DNA from: Pseudomonas sp. VD-NE ins
Lineage (GTDB): Bacteria > Pseudomonadota > Gammaproteobacteria > Pseudomonadales > Pseudomonadaceae
Assembly: GCF_031882575.1 (NCBI RefSeq)
Contig: NZ_CP134772.1
Span: 2,313,001 to 2,377,000 of the forward strand
Direction: 5' to 3'
DNA: 64,000 nt
Shown: positions 37,955-45,879 of the stretch, one piece after another
Position numbering within the stretch: position 1 is the first letter of the stretch
Layout: each line of letters opens with the position of its first letter
Notes under the pieces: model-generated
Seen by the model: only the letters and a program-made list of their open reading frames with translations
What the model was told of the DNA's origin: nothing
Databases searched by the model: none
Translations under genes and position numbers: made by a program

Positions 37955-38794
37955 ATGTCTGCAATCAAATTGAACGTCGAAGGGCTCAATGTGCGCTTCG
38001 TCAATGCTCAGAAAGAAACTCATGCCGTGCGCGACGTGTCCTTCACCCTCGGGCGGGAAAAACTCGCCATTGTCGGTGAGTCGGGCTCGGGCAAATCGAC
38101 GGTCGGTCGCAGCCTGCTGAAACTGCACCCGGCCAGTGCGCGGATCACTGCCAAGGCCATGCAGTTCGGTGAAGTCGATCTGCTGTCAGCCGGCGAAAAG
38201 GTCATGCAGAAGATTCGTGGCCAGCGCATTTCGATGATCATGCAGGACCCGAAATACTCGCTGAACCCGGTGGTCAAGGTTGGCGATCAGATTGCCGAGG
38301 CGTATCTGGCGCACCACAAGGCCAGTCGCAGCGAGGCCCGCGAGCGGGTGTTGGAAATGCTTGAAAAAGTGCATATCCGTGATCCGCAACGGGTCTACAA
38401 CCTGTACCCGCATGAGGTTTCCGGGGGTATGGGCCAGCGCATCATGATCGCGATGATGGTCATCACTCGTCCACAGGTGATCATCGCCGACGAGCCGACC
38501 TCGGCCCTTGATGTGTCGGTGCGTCAGCAAGTGCTCAACGTGCTGGAAGAACTGGTCGAGCAGCAGGAAATGGGTCTGATATTTGTCAGCCACGACCTCA
38601 ACCTTGTGCGCAATTACTGCGACCGCGTGTTGGTGATGTACGCCGGCAGGGTGGTCGAATCGCTCGCCGCCGGCGACCTGCAACATGCGCAACATCCCTA
38701 TACCCGCGGCCTGATGGCGGCGTTGCCGAGCATGGACAACCGTCGCGAACGGTTGCCGGTGTTGCAACGCGATCCACTGTGGCTGACTTGCTGA
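37955..38794 (+). CDS. ABC transporter ATP-binding protein (DppD type)
   Basis: The 279-residue ATPase has Walker A GESGSGKST, Q-loop MIMQDPKYSLNP, signature VSGGMGQR and Walker B VIIADEPTSALD. The C-terminal oligopeptide/nickel extension is short, and the usual zinc/iron-sulfur cysteines are absent. It lies 11 bases after the permease and forms a heterodimer with the next protein. Confidence 0.92.
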   Translation: MSAIKLNVEGLNVRFVNAQKETHAVRDVSFTLGREKLAIVGESGSGKSTVGRSLLKLHPASARITAKAMQFGEVDLLSAGEKVMQKIRGQRISMIMQDPKYSLNPVVKVGDQIAEAYLAHHKASRSEARERVLEMLEKVHIRDPQRVYNLYPHEVSGGMGQRIMIAMMVITRPQVIIADEPTSALDVSVRQQVLNVLEELVEQQEMGLIFVSHDLNLVRNYCDRVLVMYAGRVVESLAAGDLQHAQHPYTRGLMAALPSMDNRRERLPVLQRDPLWLTC

Positions 38795-38804
38795 GGAATC
38801 GACC

Positions 38805-39581
38805 ATGTCCATGATCCAAGCACACGCGCTGAACCTGAGTTTCGGTGCCGGCGCCGCCCTCAATCAGGTGCTGCACGACGTCAACCTCAGTGTCGCCGAC
38901 GGCGAATCCTTCGGCCTGGTGGGGGAGTCCGGCTCCGGCAAGACCACCGTGTTGCGCTGTCTGGCCGGACAGTACCGGCACTGGACGGGCGAGTTGAGCA
39001 TTGCCGGCGCGCCGCTGCAGCACAAGATTCCCAAGGAACATTTCCGTCAGGTGCAGATGGTGTTCCAGGATCCCTATGGCTCGCTGCATCCGCGCCACAC
39101 CGTCGACACGGCGCTGCGTGAGCCGCTGATTATCCACGGCGTGCGCGACAAGGACGACCGGATCAACGAGATCCTGCTCAAGGTCGGTCTGAACGACAGT
39201 TACCGTTTTCGCTATCCGCACCAGTTGTCCGGTGGCCAGCGCCAGCGCGTGGCAATTGCCCGTGCGCTGATTCTCGAGCCGCGCGTGTTGCTGCTCGATG
39301 AGCCGACCTCGGCGCTGGATGTCTCGGTGCAGGCGGAGATTCTCAATCTGCTGGCGGATTTGCGCCGGCGCGAAAAACTCACCTACCTGATGGTCACTCA
39401 CGATCTCGGTGTGGTCACGCACCTGTGTGATCGAGTGGCGGTAATGCAGCAGGGCAAGATCGTCGAGCTGCTCGACAGTCAGGCGCTCAGCCAGGATCTG
39501 GCAAGCCACGCCTACACGCGGATGCTGGTGCAGGCCAGTCGTGATTTCAGCCAGGAATCGGTGCGCCAGCTCGCTGGTTAA
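38805..39581 (+). CDS. ABC transporter ATP-binding protein (DppF type)
   Basis: The 258-residue ATPase has Walker A GESGSGKTT, Q-loop VFQDPYGSLHPRHT, signature LSGGQRQR and Walker B LLLDEPTSALD. It ends without the long OppF tail. It is ten bases after the other ATPase gene and completes the transporter. Confidence 0.92.
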   Translation: MSMIQAHALNLSFGAGAALNQVLHDVNLSVADGESFGLVGESGSGKTTVLRCLAGQYRHWTGELSIAGAPLQHKIPKEHFRQVQMVFQDPYGSLHPRHTVDTALREPLIIHGVRDKDDRINEILLKVGLNDSYRFRYPHQLSGGQRQRVAIARALILEPRVLLLDEPTSALDVSVQAEILNLLADLRRREKLTYLMVTHDLGVVTHLCDRVAVMQQGKIVELLDSQALSQDLASHAYTRMLVQASRDFSQESVRQLAG

Positions 39582-39604
39582 GCCGATCCATCAAGGAGCG
39601 CGAC

Positions 39605-39973
39605 ATGCCGCATTGCCTTATCGATTGCCCGCAAACCCTGGCCCGCCGTGTCGGCGAGCAAGCCCTGCTCGCTACCGTGCATGACGCCCTCGATGCCTTC
39701 GGCCTGTTCAAGGCCGGCGACATCAAGGTGCGCCTCAATACGTTCGAGCACTACCGCTGCGGCGCGGGCGAGGACGATTTTGTCCACGTCGTCCTGTCGG
39801 TGTTGTCCGGGCGCAGCGCTGAACAGCGCCGGCGTCTGGCCTCGGCGACCGTGGCGGCGCTGGTTGCGTTACTGCCGGACGTCGAGTCGCTGTCGATGGA
39901 GGTTGTGGAAATGCCCCGCGAGACGTTCGTCAACCGCAGCCAATATCTGCAAGAAGCCGGATTGTCGGCCTGA
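39605..39973 (+). CDS. CHMI-like tautomerase (5-carboxymethyl-2-hydroxymuconate isomerase family)
   Basis: The 122-residue protein starts MPHC, so removal of Met leaves the catalytic Pro1 of the tautomerase superfamily, with Arg residues in VRLNTFEHYRCG and GRSAEQRRRL. AAGGAG precedes it. The true homolog HpaF works in homoprotocatechuate breakdown, but no other hpa gene is here. It is embedded in the uronate operon, so it may isomerise a keto-acid intermediate; function unproven. Confidence 0.75.
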   Translation: MPHCLIDCPQTLARRVGEQALLATVHDALDAFGLFKAGDIKVRLNTFEHYRCGAGEDDFVHVVLSVLSGRSAEQRRRLASATVAALVALLPDVESLSMEVVEMPRETFVNRSQYLQEAGLSA

Positions 39974-39986
39974 ACAAGGAGTGCTC

Positions 39987-41804
39987 ATGCCTTATCGATA
40001 TGTTGTTCCGACGCAGCGCAGACAGCCTTTGGCTTTGTCGCTGGCAGCCACATTGACGCTGGTTTGCAGTGTCCCATCGTGGGCGCTGGAGGCGCCGGCA
40101 AAACTGCAGGTGCCGACCTTGGCCTACGATGATCAGCAGATCATCCTGGTTTGGGAAAAGCCCGCCGATCACGCCGATATCAGCGACTACCGGGTCTACG
40201 CCAACGGTGTGTTGCTGGGCGGCAGCAACGCCAACAATGACCGCGTCTCGCCGGCCAAACCTTACATCGACCGCTTCTACGAACAGGACGTTGCCGGTTT
40301 TCACCATCGCATCGGCATTCACAGTTACACCGCGCAAGGCTTGAAACCGGATACGGCCTATCGGTTCACCGTGCGTTCGGTGGGCACCGATGGCAAGGAG
40401 TCGGCCGACAGTCCGGCCCTTGTGCAGCGTACGAGCAAGGTCGCGGCCGTCTTCGATGTGAGGAAATATGGCGCCAAGGGTGACGGCAAAAGCCTCGATA
40501 CCCTGGCGATTCAGAACGCCATCGACGCCTGCACCCCCGGTTGCAAAGTATGGTTGCCCAAGGGCACCTACAAAAGCGGGGCGCTTTACCTGAAGAGCAA
40601 CATCACCGTGGAAATCGCCGAGGGTGCAACGCTGTTGGGTTCCGAGCGTGCCGAAGACTATCCGCTGGCTGGCTACATCCAGTATCCGTATTCGAGCACC
40701 GTGCGCCCGGCGTCGCTGATCAATGCCTTGCCGCGCGATCCGCGGCAGCATCAGTCGTTCGAAAACATCCGCATCGTCGGCAAAGGCACGATTGACGGCA
40801 ACGGCTGGAAGCGCCGCGCCGATGTCGTCGACGAACGCGGTCAGCCATTGCCGTTCTACCTGCCCAGCGACAACACCCGCTACCAGCAGGACGGCATTCT
40901 GGCCAAGGCGCAAGTCGAGCAAGCGGTCGCGCGCGGCATGAACGTCAAGGACGCCTACGGGCAGATGCGCTCGTCGCTGATCACCCTGCGCAACGTGAAA
41001 AACGTGTTCTACGGTGGTTTCACCGTGGTGAACCCGGCCTTCCACGGGATCATGAACCTGGAAACCGAAAACGTGGTGCTGGCCAACACCACGCATAAAA
41101 CCTACGACGCCAATAACGGTGACGGCATCGAATTCGCCAATAGCAAGGGCGCGATGGTCTTCAACAACTTCTTTGATACCGGCGATGACTGCGTCAATTT
41201 TGCTGCGGGTACCGGAGCTGATGCCGTGCAGCAAAAGCCACAGGAAGATGCCTGGATCTTCAATAACTACTTTCGCAAGGGCCACGGCATGGTGGTTGCC
41301 GGCAGCCATACCGGCGCGTGGATTCAAAACATCCTGGCCGAAGACAACGTTTCCGATGGCACCGATGCTGGCCTGCGCATGAAGAGCACCAACTTCATGG
41401 GCGGCGGCGCGCGTAACGTGATCTTCCGCGACTCGGCAATCCGCAATACGCTCAAGCAGGCGTTCATTTTTACCCTCGACTACAACGATCCGAACGCCAA
41501 GCTGGATTACCAGCGCTCAACCATTCCCGGGCAATTCCGTGATATCCGCGTCGCCGACGTGAGCGTGGAAAATGCCCAAGGCAAGGCAATCGAGGTCAAG
41601 GGCGACAGTCAGCACAACGCTTGGCATCAGGGGTTGGTGTTCGAGCGCGTGCGCTTCAGTGGTCCGGCCAAAGCGCAGATCGACGGGTTGAAGGATTCGC
41701 TGTTCGACCATGTGTCGTTCAGCGGGCACGGCGCTGCCAACCCGTGGCAAATCACCGGCAGTGTCGGGCTGACGTTCAAGGATGTGCAGCCGCCACCTTT
41801 GTAG
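39987..41804 (+). CDS. Secreted polygalacturonase (GH28) with FN3 domain
   Basis: The 605-residue protein has a signal peptide (1-34, ending SWA), a fibronectin type III domain (about 40-140) and a GH28 beta-helix from RKYGAKGDGKSLDTLAIQ onward. Catalytic motifs are DTGDDC (Asp pair), GHGMVVAGSHTG (His) and LRMKSTN (Arg-x-Lys). It hydrolyses polygalacturonate or oligogalacturonides and could be a type II substrate. The ATG at 39987 follows AAGGAG; the longer frame from 39648 overlaps the tautomerase gene. Confidence 0.93.
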   Translation: MPYRYVVPTQRRQPLALSLAATLTLVCSVPSWALEAPAKLQVPTLAYDDQQIILVWEKPADHADISDYRVYANGVLLGGSNANNDRVSPAKPYIDRFYEQDVAGFHHRIGIHSYTAQGLKPDTAYRFTVRSVGTDGKESADSPALVQRTSKVAAVFDVRKYGAKGDGKSLDTLAIQNAIDACTPGCKVWLPKGTYKSGALYLKSNITVEIAEGATLLGSERAEDYPLAGYIQYPYSSTVRPASLINALPRDPRQHQSFENIRIVGKGTIDGNGWKRRADVVDERGQPLPFYLPSDNTRYQQDGILAKAQVEQAVARGMNVKDAYGQMRSSLITLRNVKNVFYGGFTVVNPAFHGIMNLETENVVLANTTHKTYDANNGDGIEFANSKGAMVFNNFFDTGDDCVNFAAGTGADAVQQKPQEDAWIFNNYFRKGHGMVVAGSHTGAWIQNILAEDNVSDGTDAGLRMKSTNFMGGGARNVIFRDSAIRNTLKQAFIFTLDYNDPNAKLDYQRSTIPGQFRDIRVADVSVENAQGKAIEVKGDSQHNAWHQGLVFERVRFSGPAKAQIDGLKDSLFDHVSFSGHGAANPWQITGSVGLTFKDVQPPPL

Positions 41805-41811
41805 AGCCTGA

Positions 41812-42090
41812 TCAAGGTTTCGGCGATTTACCGAGGTCTTCCGAGTCGCTTGAAGTGGCTGCATCTTTCGCCGTTTCGTGGGACTCGGCGCCGGAGTTCG
41901 AGCCCGACGCCTCTTCACCTTTCTTGTCGGCCTTGTCTGCGTTGGATTGAGCTTTGCTGGCCTGATTCACGCCGGGAAGCGCGGTCGGTGGCGCGGCAGA
42001 CTCGTCAGCTGCCTGCCCGGCTGCCGAGGCGAAAAGCGGGCAGGCCGCGAGCAGGCCTGCGAGGGTGAGCGCTGCAATTTTGCTGTTCAT
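41812..42090 (-). CDS. Small secreted acidic protein, unknown
   Basis: The 92-residue protein starts MNSKIAALTLAGLLAACPL with a signal peptide to about residue 23 (ASA). The mature part is low-complexity, rich in Ala, Ser, Lys, Glu and Asp, and probably disordered. No family is recognised. It converges on the polygalacturonase, with seven bases between stops. Confidence 0.55.
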   Translation of the reverse strand: MNSKIAALTLAGLLAACPLFASAAGQAADESAAPPTALPGVNQASKAQSNADKADKKGEEASGSNSGAESHETAKDAATSSDSEDLGKSPKP

Positions 42091-42189
42091 GATGGTCGTC
42101 TTCCGGTCGAAGCGGATGGTGATCATTGGAAGCGCCCGGCGAGCGAAGGTGCCCGCTGCTGGACGGGCGGTCAGTCGCTGCCGTTCTCA

Positions 42190-43791
42190 TCACTTGAGGT
42201 CGACGATCTGGCTCCACTCAAGCCCGAACCGGCCGAGGTATTTCCTCAGTCGATCGGCATCGTTGGGTTGTGCCTTGGCCTGGCGCGAAATTCCGAACAG
42301 CCGGCGGCCGGCGTCGGACAAGCTGTCCGCCTGCCGGCACACCTCGATCACTGCCTTCAATTGCAAGCGGTCAAACAGATCCATGGTTTCGGCGTCCCCC
42401 GGCAATTCTCCTGAAATCGCCTGCGGTTGCGCCAAGCCCCAGGCGTAGCGCAGCCGATCAATTTCTTCCTGCACCTGTGCCTCGTCGATACGTCCGCTGT
42501 CGGCCAATGTCGCCATGCGCGTGATCGAGGCCGACAGTTCGCGGAAGTTGCCCAGCCACGCCGCCTCGCGAGAGCTGGCGAACGCCAGATAACTGCGCCG
42601 GGCTTCCAGATTGAAGCGCACCAGTTGCCCGTGTTCGCGGGCGTGGCGTTCCAGCTCGAAATCAATGTTCGGTTCGATGTCCTCGCGGCGGCCGGCGAGG
42701 CCGGGCAGATCGAATGTCCACAGGTTGATGCGCGCGTACAAATCTTCGCGGAACAGGCCGTCAGCAACCCGGCTGCGCAGGTCGCGGTGGGTGCCGGCAA
42801 TAATCAGGAAATCGCTTTCGACTTCCTTGTCCGAGCCGAGCGGAAAGAAGCGTTTTTCTTCAATCGCCTTGAGCAGCATTGCCTGTTCGTCTGCGCCCAG
42901 TTCGCCGATCTCATCGAGAAACAGCATGCCGCCATCGGCAGCGCGCAACAGGCCGTCGCGGGCATTCTGTGCGCCGGTGAAGGCGCCTTTGACATGGCCG
43001 AACAACGCCGACATCGCGCCATCGCCACGCAAGGTGGCGCAGTTGACCTCGACAAAACGCCCCTGCATCTGATGGCGACTGCGTTTGAGTTCGTAGATGC
43101 GTCGGGCGAGGAAGGATTTGCCGGCGCCGGTCGGGCCGATCAGCAGCATCGGTGCCTTCGAGCGCACGGCCACGCGCTCGATCTGTTCGATCGAGCGGTT
43201 GAAGGCGGCGTTGCGTGTGGCGATGCCGGACTTCAAGAACTCCAGGCCTTCGAGGCGCTTGTTGGCGAAGCGCGACGCGATGCGATCGTAGCGCGACAGG
43301 TCGAGATCGATCAGGGCGTGAGTGCCGATGGCGTGATCGCCTTCGTTGCGCTTGGCGGGGGAGGTCTGGATCAGCCGCGCCGGCAGATAGCGCGCCTCAG
43401 TCAGCAGGAACCAGCAAATCTGCGCGACGTGGGTGCCGGTGGTGATGTGGACGAGGTAGTCCTCGCGCTCGGTGTCGAAATCGTAGGCGGTGGTGAAGTC
43501 GTGCAGCGCACCGTAGACCTCTTCGAAATCCCATGGGTTGCGCAGTACCATCGGGTGCAGGCGCACTTCGGTCTCTGGCGAAACCTGCTGGATGTCGACG
43601 CGCACCCGCTCGGCCAGGCTGACGTCACGAGCGTCGACGCCGTGAATCAGCTCGAGCCGGTTGATCAGCACGTCTTGCTGTTGGCATAGGCCAACGCTGG
43701 GGCGCCAATGGCTCCAGCGATTGGCGCCCTTGCCGACGCGATCGAGGGTGGCGCCGATAAAACCGATGGCGACGGTTTGCTTGTTTGGCAT
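42190..43791 (-). CDS. rtcR: RtcR, sigma-54-dependent activator of the RNA-repair genes
   Basis: The 533-residue protein has an N-terminal CARF-type sensing domain (1-about 180), an AAA+ domain with Walker A GPTGAGKSFLARR, the sigma-54 contact loop GAFTGAQ and Walker B MLFLDEIGELG, and a C-terminal HTH. CARF domains bind RNA ends or cyclic nucleotides, and removal of repression activates the ATPase. It is divergent from rsr, whose sigma-54 promoter lies 145 bases away. A 7-bp-arm palindrome sits on its own start region. Confidence 0.94.
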   Translation of the reverse strand: MPNKQTVAIGFIGATLDRVGKGANRWSHWRPSVGLCQQQDVLINRLELIHGVDARDVSLAERVRVDIQQVSPETEVRLHPMVLRNPWDFEEVYGALHDFTTAYDFDTEREDYLVHITTGTHVAQICWFLLTEARYLPARLIQTSPAKRNEGDHAIGTHALIDLDLSRYDRIASRFANKRLEGLEFLKSGIATRNAAFNRSIEQIERVAVRSKAPMLLIGPTGAGKSFLARRIYELKRSRHQMQGRFVEVNCATLRGDGAMSALFGHVKGAFTGAQNARDGLLRAADGGMLFLDEIGELGADEQAMLLKAIEEKRFFPLGSDKEVESDFLIIAGTHRDLRSRVADGLFREDLYARINLWTFDLPGLAGRREDIEPNIDFELERHAREHGQLVRFNLEARRSYLAFASSREAAWLGNFRELSASITRMATLADSGRIDEAQVQEEIDRLRYAWGLAQPQAISGELPGDAETMDLFDRLQLKAVIEVCRQADSLSDAGRRLFGISRQAKAQPNDADRLRKYLGRFGLEWSQIVDLK

Positions 43792-43792
43792 G

Positions 43793-43810
43793 TTTATCTC
43801 AAAAGATAAA
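43793..43810. promoter_or_regulatory. Palindrome next to rtcR, possible RtcR enhancer site
   Basis: TTTATCT (43793-43799) and AGATAAA (43804-43810) form a perfect inverted repeat with a CAAA spacer, overlapping the rtcR ribosome site and lying about 130 bases upstream of the sigma-54 promoter, a usual enhancer distance. No RtcR consensus is known to me, so this is a guess. Confidence 0.35.
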
Positions 43811-43937
43811 AGACGATATCCAATGATAATTATTCGGCGATGGGTTTGTCGTCAGTTGATTCGGTGAAACACGACATAAAAAATAAAAACGTTGTAAATC
43901 AATAAGATATAAATATTTTTCGTTGAGAATCAAAAGC

Positions 43938-43952
43938 TGGCACAGCCGCTGC
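43938..43952 (+). promoter_or_regulatory. Sigma-54 promoter of the rsr-rtcB-rtcA operon
   Basis: TGGCACAGCCGCTGC has GG at 43939-43940 and GC at 43951-43952, exactly ten bases apart as required for -24/-12 elements. Transcription would start near 43964. An IHF-like match (AATCAATAAGATA, 43897-43909, one mismatch) lies between it and the RtcR-side palindrome. Confidence 0.82.
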
Positions 43953-43995
43953 AATGTCTATCGCAACGAACAGGACAACACAGCGAGACGCCAAG

Positions 43996-45543
43996 ATGGC
44001 CAACTCAACTCTCTTCAACACGCAATCGAATCACTTGCCGGCCTGCGACACCTTGAATGCTTCCGGTGCCAGCGCTTATGCCTACAGCCCGAAGCACCAA
44101 CTGGCGCAATTGGCAGTGACCGGTTGCCTGAACCAGACCTTTTACGCCTGCGCAGAAAGTCAGCTGGATCAAGTGCTGAAGCTGGTGGCCGAGCTCGACA
44201 GTCGCTTCGTGGCGAAAGCTGCGATCTACGCTCGCCAAAAGGGTCACATGAAAGACATGCCGGCATTGTTGCTGGCGGCATTGACCGCGCAGCGTTCAAG
44301 TCTGGTGCCAGAGGTTTTCGAGCAAGTGATCGACAGCGGCAAGATGCTGCGCAACTTTGTACAGATCCTCCGTAGCGGTGCCACCGGGCGTAAATCCCTT
44401 GGCTCGCAACCCAAGCGTCTGGTGCAGAACTGGCTGAACAGCGCGACCGAGCGGCAACTGCTGCAAGCGTCGATCGGCAATCAACCGTCGTTGGCGGACG
44501 TGGTGAAGATGGTTCACCCCAAACCTTCCGAAGCGTGGCGCGAAGCGTTTTTCGCCTGGTTGATTGGCAAACCGGTGGAGGCAAAGGCCTTGCCGGAGCT
44601 GACCCGCGATTTGCTGGCGTTTCGAAGCGGCGCGAGTGATGAAGTGCCGGCGGTGCCGTTTCAGTTGCTCGGCAACGAAACATTGAGCAAGGAGCAATGG
44701 GCCACTCAAGCCCGCAACATGGGCTGGCAGGGGTTGCGCATCAACCTCAACACTTTGGCGCGCCACGGTGCATTTGAAGTGCCGGGTTGCATCGAATATG
44801 TCGCGGCGCGGTTGGCTGATCCACAGGAAGTGGCGAAGGCGCGGGTGTATCCGTACCAGTTGTTGGCGGCTTATCGGATGATGGGCGAAAACACCCCGGC
44901 AGCGATCCGCGAAGCCTTGCAGGAGGCGCTGGAGTTGTCGCTGGCCAACGTGCCCAAACTTGAGGGTGCGGTGGTGGTTTGCCCGGATGTGTCGGGTTCG
45001 ATGGGCAGCCCGGTGACCGGTTATCGCCCTGGTGCGACCTCCCAGGTGCGCTGCATCGACGTGGCGGCGCTGGTCGCCGCAGCGGTATTGCGCAAGCAGC
45101 CGGCTGCGCGGGTCATGCCGTTCGAGATCAACGTGGTGGGTATCCAGCTCAACCCGCGTGACAGTGTGATCAGCAACGCCGAGAAGCTCGCCGGCATTTT
45201 TGGCGGCGGCACCAACTGCTCGGCACCGCTGAAGAGGTTGGCGGACAGCAAGGCCAGGGTCGATACGTTGATCATGGTCTCGGACAACGAATCGTGGATC
45301 GATGCGCAGCGTCGCGGCGCCAGCGAGACGATGCGCCAATGGGAGCGGATCAAGAAGCTCAACCCACAGGCCCGGCTGGTGTGCATCGACATCCAGCCAG
45401 GCCCTGCGACACAGGCGGCGGATCGTGATGACATCTTGAATGTCGGCGGTTTCAGCGATGCGGTGTTCGACGTGATCGAGCAGTTCACCAGCGGCCAATA
45501 CAGTGCGCAGCACTGGGTCGAGGCGATCGAAAGCGCGTCATGA
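43996..45543 (+). CDS. rsr: Ro60/Rsr-like TROVE-domain RNA-binding protein
   Basis: The 515-residue protein has the HEAT-repeat TROVE ring (residues 1-about 330) and a C-terminal von Willebrand A domain with a MIDAS-like DVSGSMGSP. Ro proteins bind misfolded RNA ends in the ring and Y RNAs on the outside. The start is set at 43996 because the sigma-54 promoter would put transcription start near 43964; the ATG at 43954 would be at or before it. The Y RNA genes follow 15 bases after the stop. Confidence 0.93.
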   Translation: MANSTLFNTQSNHLPACDTLNASGASAYAYSPKHQLAQLAVTGCLNQTFYACAESQLDQVLKLVAELDSRFVAKAAIYARQKGHMKDMPALLLAALTAQRSSLVPEVFEQVIDSGKMLRNFVQILRSGATGRKSLGSQPKRLVQNWLNSATERQLLQASIGNQPSLADVVKMVHPKPSEAWREAFFAWLIGKPVEAKALPELTRDLLAFRSGASDEVPAVPFQLLGNETLSKEQWATQARNMGWQGLRINLNTLARHGAFEVPGCIEYVAARLADPQEVAKARVYPYQLLAAYRMMGENTPAAIREALQEALELSLANVPKLEGAVVVCPDVSGSMGSPVTGYRPGATSQVRCIDVAALVAAAVLRKQPAARVMPFEINVVGIQLNPRDSVISNAEKLAGIFGGGTNCSAPLKRLADSKARVDTLIMVSDNESWIDAQRRGASETMRQWERIKKLNPQARLVCIDIQPGPATQAADRDDILNVGGFSDAVFDVIEQFTSGQYSAQHWVEAIESAS

Positions 45544-45557
45544 ATTGATTGATCACC

Positions 45558-45615
45558 GGCGCTGAATGCCGATGGGACTACATCCAAGACGTCTCATCAA
45601 GCCCTTGTCAGCGCC
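45558..45615 (+). ncRNA. Y RNA-like element 1 (short)
   Basis: GGCGCTGA (45558-45565) pairs with TCAGCGCC (45608-45615). An internal loop ATGCC / AAGCCCTTG leads to an eight-pair inner stem (45571-45578 with 45591-45598, one G-U). The top loop begins TACATC. The shared blocks GAATGC, TACATC and TTGTC recur in the next two elements. It has no tRNA-like part. Confidence 0.6.
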
Positions 45616-45621
45616 AGTGAC

Positions 45622-45716
45622 GGCACGAATGCCTGATGGCTGTACATCTTAGGCCGGTTAAGTCCGGAGCGCGGCAACGCGCAACATTCATCAACTTTTG
45701 TCGTGCCACCTTTTTT
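45622..45716 (+). ncRNA. Y RNA-like element 2 (YrlB-like, partial tRNA mimic)
   Basis: Outer stem GGCACGA (45622-45628) with TCGTGCC (45701-45707), internal loop ATGCC / ACTTTTG, inner stem TGATGG/TCATCA, then TACATC, a T-arm-like hairpin CCGG-TTAAGT-CCGG (45654-45667) and an acceptor-like stem GCGCG-GCAA-CGCGC (45669-45682). A D-arm is missing. Six T after the outer stem could end transcription. Confidence 0.75.
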
Positions 45717-45726
45717 GCAGTTATTG

Positions 45727-45829
45727 GCAGCGAATGCGACAGGTACTACATCGGAAAGCGGGTTCGACTCCCGCCCCGGCAACGGGGGCTCAACTGGCAG
45801 AGCCACAGTGCCTGTGTTTTTGTCGCTGC
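45727..45829 (+). ncRNA. yrlA: YrlA-type Y RNA with permuted tRNA-like module
   Basis: Outer stem GCAGCGA (45727-45733) with TCGCTGC (45823-45829) and internal loop ATGCG / GTTTTTG form the expected Ro-binding end. The inner stem ACAGGTAC/GTGCCTGT carries a module in the order T-arm (GCGGG-TTCGACT-CCCGC, 45758-45774), acceptor-like stem closed by a GCAA tetraloop (45775-45786), and D-arm (GGCTC-AACTGGCA-GAGCC, 45787-45804). That is a tRNA with its ends joined and its anticodon loop opened. In Salmonella, YrlA beside rsr and rtcBA has such a module and binds Rsr. Confidence 0.9.
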
Positions 45830-45879
45830 GACTTATAGAACAACGCCGAATCATCGGCCCATGAATAAAGAATGAAGAC

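Noticed and set aside
43954..43995. Upstream ATG start for rsr
   Set aside because: It sits at the -12 element of the sigma-54 promoter, before the expected transcript start.
45570..45830. Ordinary tRNA gene, suggested by the GGTTCGACTCCCGC T-arm
   Set aside because: The D-arm comes after the T-arm, the acceptor is closed by GCAA, and there is no anticodon loop or CCA, so it is a Y RNA-type mimic.
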